From contig NZ_CP073714.1 in NCBI RefSeq assembly GCF_023101145.1, forward strand, positions 1,736,001 through 1,800,000: 64,000 nucleotides of DNA. Direction: 5' to 3'. Each line of letters begins with the position of its first letter. The stretch's first letter is position 1. The notes below the pieces were generated by a model, which worked only from the letters and a program-made list of their open reading frames with translations, was not told the origin of the DNA and searched no databases. Below, in pieces: positions 61,899 to 64,000 of this stretch. The translations under genes and the position numbers were made by a program. This DNA comes from Paenibacillus pabuli (GTDB lineage: Bacteria > Bacillota > Bacilli > Paenibacillales > Paenibacillaceae).

Positions 61899-62309
61899 TT
61901 ACTTCATATCCTGCAACAGATTTTTCATTTTCTTGTAATGCCCGCTTACCCGATCAACCATGTAATTATACATAAGCTGATTCTCCGAAAGATTCGCCAT
62001 TTCCTTATCAATGTCAACGTTATTGTTGTTATTGTTCATGGCTGTTTCGTTGTTTTGGACAATCCGGTAGTTAACGATTGAAGTATTGGGATTACTGATT
62101 GGAAAGTGTCTTTCATGAGTCCGCTTCATGGCGAGCTGATCTGTTTTGCCATTTTCAACGATACGTCGCAGCTCTTCCTCGAACTCTACCGTTTTCTTTT
62201 TGTAGTTGGGCGTGTCTGCATTGGCAATGTTGTTGGTAATGGCATTATGCTGTGCAGTCAGCGCTTGTAACAGAGATTCATTGCGTCTTGAAGTGTTCGT
62301 TTCAATCAA
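61899..62309 (-). CDS. flgB: Flagellar basal-body rod protein FlgB homologue
   Basis: This 136-residue protein matches FlgB: ALTAQHNAITNNIANADTPNYKKKTVEFEEEL at the start and VDIDKEMANLSENQLMYNYMVDRVSGHYKKMKNLL at the end, the helical coils that build the proximal rod. A run of Asn precedes the C-terminal block. The start is TTG 62309, nine bases after AAGGAG; the longer frame upstream includes that site. No other flagellar gene is in the window, so it is an orphan copy here. Confidence 0.88.
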   Translation of the reverse strand: MIETNTSRRNESLLQALTAQHNAITNNIANADTPNYKKKTVEFEEELRRIVENGKTDQLAMKRTHERHFPISNPNTSIVNYRIVQNNETAMNNNNNNVDIDKEMANLSENQLMYNYMVDRVSGHYKKMKNLLQDMK

Positions 62310-62488
62310 GGGCTCAGTCTCCTTCAATGAAAAATGCAATTGCTTTCATCATAAAAAATGGAGCTGCTGCCTGTCAAGTTAGGCAAAAGAAAAGGACAAG
62401 CGCATGTTGGAGGCTTCCGTATAAGAAACCCTGCCTTCATGACACTTATCCTTGTTGCGTTCATAATGAATCAGCTCTCATGAATGGA

Positions 62489-63307
62489 TCAAGAAGAGGG
62501 GCGATTGATGTTTTTGCCATAATAAATCTCATCCATCTCCAGCTTCAGCCACTCCGTAATTTCCTGTTGCTCGGCCTTGCTCAGTTTCTCTTTGGTATAC
62601 CCAAAAAGATAGTTATCAAGGTCGAATTCCCTCAACTTGCATTTGGTGTGGAAAATGTTCTCCTGATAGACGTTCACGTCAATCATGTCGAAGCTGCTCT
62701 TGATCTCATCCGGAATATAATTCTGGATTGAACCGATCTCATGATCAATAAACAGTTTGCGTCCACTCGTATCCCTCGTAAATCCACGGACCCGGTAATC
62801 CATCGTCATGATGTCCGTATCAAACGAGTGGATCAGATAGTTCAGTGCCTTTAGCGGCGAGATTTCACCGCAGGTAGAGACGTCAATATCTGCCCGGAAC
62901 GTGCTGATGCCTTCACTCGGATGAAATTCGGGATACGTATGGACGGTAATATGGCTTTTGTCGAGCTGCATAACGACATTATCGGGCAGCGGGCCGGGAG
63001 ATTCATCCAATGATTCCTCGGGGATCTCCACAATGGGGCCTTCCGAGACGAGCATCGTCACACTTGCACCCTGGGGAACATAGTCCTGTTGGGCGACATT
63101 CAGCACATGGGCACCGATAATGTCAGACACGTTATTCAGGATTTTACTCAGCCGGGCGGCATTATATTGTTCATCAATATATTCAATGTAAGCCTCACGT
63201 TCGTCTTTGGTTTTCGTATAACAAATATCGTACATATTGAAACTCAGCGACTTGGTCAGGTTGTTGAATCCATGCAGTTGAATGCGCTGCTCTGGCGTTA
63301 ATGTCAT
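62489..63307 (-). CDS. speD: S-adenosylmethionine decarboxylase proenzyme (E. coli type)
   Basis: This 272-residue pyruvoyl enzyme makes decarboxylated SAM for spermidine synthesis. The self-cleavage site [12 protein letters not shown] is clear, with Ser118 becoming the pyruvoyl group; [22 protein letters not shown] contains the catalytic Cys. The length fits the class 1A (long) bacterial type. ATG 63307 is ten bases after GGGG. No speE gene is visible in the window. Confidence 0.95.
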   Translation of the reverse strand: MTLTPEQRIQLHGFNNLTKSLSFNMYDICYTKTKDEREAYIEYIDEQYNAARLSKILNNVSDIIGAHVLNVAQQDYVPQGASVTMLVSEGPIVEIPEESLDESPGPLPDNVVMQLDKSHITVHTYPEFHPSEGISTFRADIDVSTCGEISPLKALNYLIHSFDTDIMTMDYRVRGFTRDTSGRKLFIDHEIGSIQNYIPDEIKSSFDMIDVNVYQENIFHTKCKLREFDLDNYLFGYTKEKLSKAEQQEITEWLKLEMDEIYYGKNINRPSS

Positions 63308-63498
63308 GGTTGCAGTTCCCCTTTGTCCCATACGACATGGTAATCGCAGTTTTACTACTACTTATACCCAACCTGCCGGCAAAAAAAACATACGTAAGCC
63401 ATTTTTGGAACGTTATCCCCGATCTGACGGCTGTGCAGTGACCTGTAAATCACGGTTGGCTCAAGCTAACCGATGGACCTGTGTACCAGTTACATGGT

Positions 63499-64000
63499 TC
63501 AGAATGAGGAATCTTCGTAAGCCCCAACATCGTTCATCCGTTCCTCTTCGGCGACCGATTGGATATCCTCCGATGTAACACTGATGATGGTGTAATCTTC
63601 ATTCTGTTGTTTCTTCACGGCCTTTTCCTTTATAAAACGGGGACTGCCTTCCCCGGCATCTTCGTCATAGACGAGCAGAAGGCCATCGCTTTTGCGCAGC
63701 AGCAAGTCATCCCGCGCAGTGAATTGCCAAGGGCCGATATACGGCTGGCGACTGATCGCGCCGTAATAGTCCACACCTTGCAGGATGGAGCGATAATACT
63801 CCTGTTTGTCTTCCTTCCACTGTTCCTCAGGATTCTGAAAAGCGGTAATGATCGACAGCTTCAGCTCCGGGAATGTCTTCTTCAGCTCCAGCACCACTTC
63901 GCACGCCCACAGGTCTACCCCGTATTGGCCTGGCGTCAGCACCCACTCGAGCCCGTCTTCGACCAAAGGCGTAAGCCGGGAGGAAATGGCCTTTTTGATA
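63499..64000 (-). CDS. YpsA/DUF1273-family SLOG protein (5'-partial)
   Basis: The frame runs off the right edge, reading KKAISSRLTPLVEDGLEWVL at the N-terminal side; a TTG at 63966 is internal. GQYGVDLWACEVVLELKKTFPELKLSIITAF and the IGPWQFTARDDLLLRKSDGLLLVYDED block match the DUF1273/YpsA branch of the SLOG superfamily, Rossmann-like nucleotide-binding proteins linked to cell division or nucleotide signalling. A C-terminal tail of about 40 charged residues follows the domain. Confidence 0.85.
   Translation of the reverse strand, partial: IKKAISSRLTPLVEDGLEWVLTPGQYGVDLWACEVVLELKKTFPELKLSIITAFQNPEEQWKEDKQEYYRSILQGVDYYGAISRQPYIGPWQFTARDDLLLRKSDGLLLVYDEDAGEGSPRFIKEKAVKKQQNEDYTIISVTSEDIQSVAEEERMNDVGAYEDSSF

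Overview
The window looks like a chromosomal segment of a Paenibacillus-type Firmicute. The evidence is moderate GC content, strong AGGAGG-type ribosome binding sites, many ATG/GTG/TTG starts, four-base ATGA overlaps inside operons, lipoproteins with Gram-positive lipoboxes, a T-box in front of thrS, preQ1 and cobalamin riboswitches, and proteins close to Bacillus types (LplJ, TcyP, YtrA-like GntR, YwqG). No tRNA, rRNA, prophage, insertion sequence or CRISPR array was seen. The species call is inference.

Layout. 1-955: 3' part of a sulfate-binding protein gene. 1.1-7.2 kb: a complete five-gene peptide ABC importer operon, interrupted in two gaps by copies of a structured repeat. 7.3-12.4 kb: an unknown protein, a PhnP-like hydrolase, a sigma factor next to clpP, and an autoregulated GntR-ABC operon whose regulator starts with ATT. 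12.5-17.6 kb: a MocR regulator divergent from a DMT exporter, then a Cof phosphatase and LplJ on the minus strand with a third repeat copy between them. 17.8-29.1 kb: cobalamin salvage and assembly, as cobD-cbiZ-cbiB-cobC, then a cobalamin riboswitch, then btuFCD-cobTUS-cobQ. 29.2-38.7 kb: chemoreceptor, cystine transporter, preQ1-controlled queuosine-precursor transporter, X-Pro peptidase, sugar dehydrogenase lipoprotein, metallo-hydrolase, HEPN-like protein and SDR. 38.8-45.1 kb: thrS with its T-box, and a two-component system divergent from an M23 lipoprotein. 45.3-50.5 kb: acetyltransferase, a coiled-coil protein coupled to Amt, YwqG-like, DinB-like and DUF2785 proteins. 50.6-55.3 kb: response regulator, histidine kinase, a phosphoacceptor-less pseudo-kinase and a class A penicillin-binding protein in one operon. 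55.4-64 kb, minus strand: split ThrE-type exporter, small unknown protein, S66 peptidase, ECF sigma with DUF4179 anti-sigma, GNAT-Nudix fusion, orphan flgB, speD and the 3' part of a YpsA-family gene.

How the genes work together. The cobalamin block covers import (BtuFCD), remodelling of foreign corrinoids to cobyric acid (CbiZ), re-attachment of aminopropanol phosphate (CobD, CbiB) and nucleotide-loop assembly (CobT, CobU, CobC, CobS). Only the downstream half follows the riboswitch. Two envelope-linked two-component systems appear to be tied to peptidoglycan enzymes: one to an M23 protein through a shared divergent promoter, the other to a PBP1-type enzyme through an operon.

The two least expected items are (i) a roughly 200-nt repeat present three times, always in the sense orientation of flanking genes, whose copies carry compensatory base changes in several predicted stems; and (ii) a membrane protein that duplicates the sensor half of its neighbouring histidine kinase but has Ala in place of the phosphoacceptor His and no ATPase domain.
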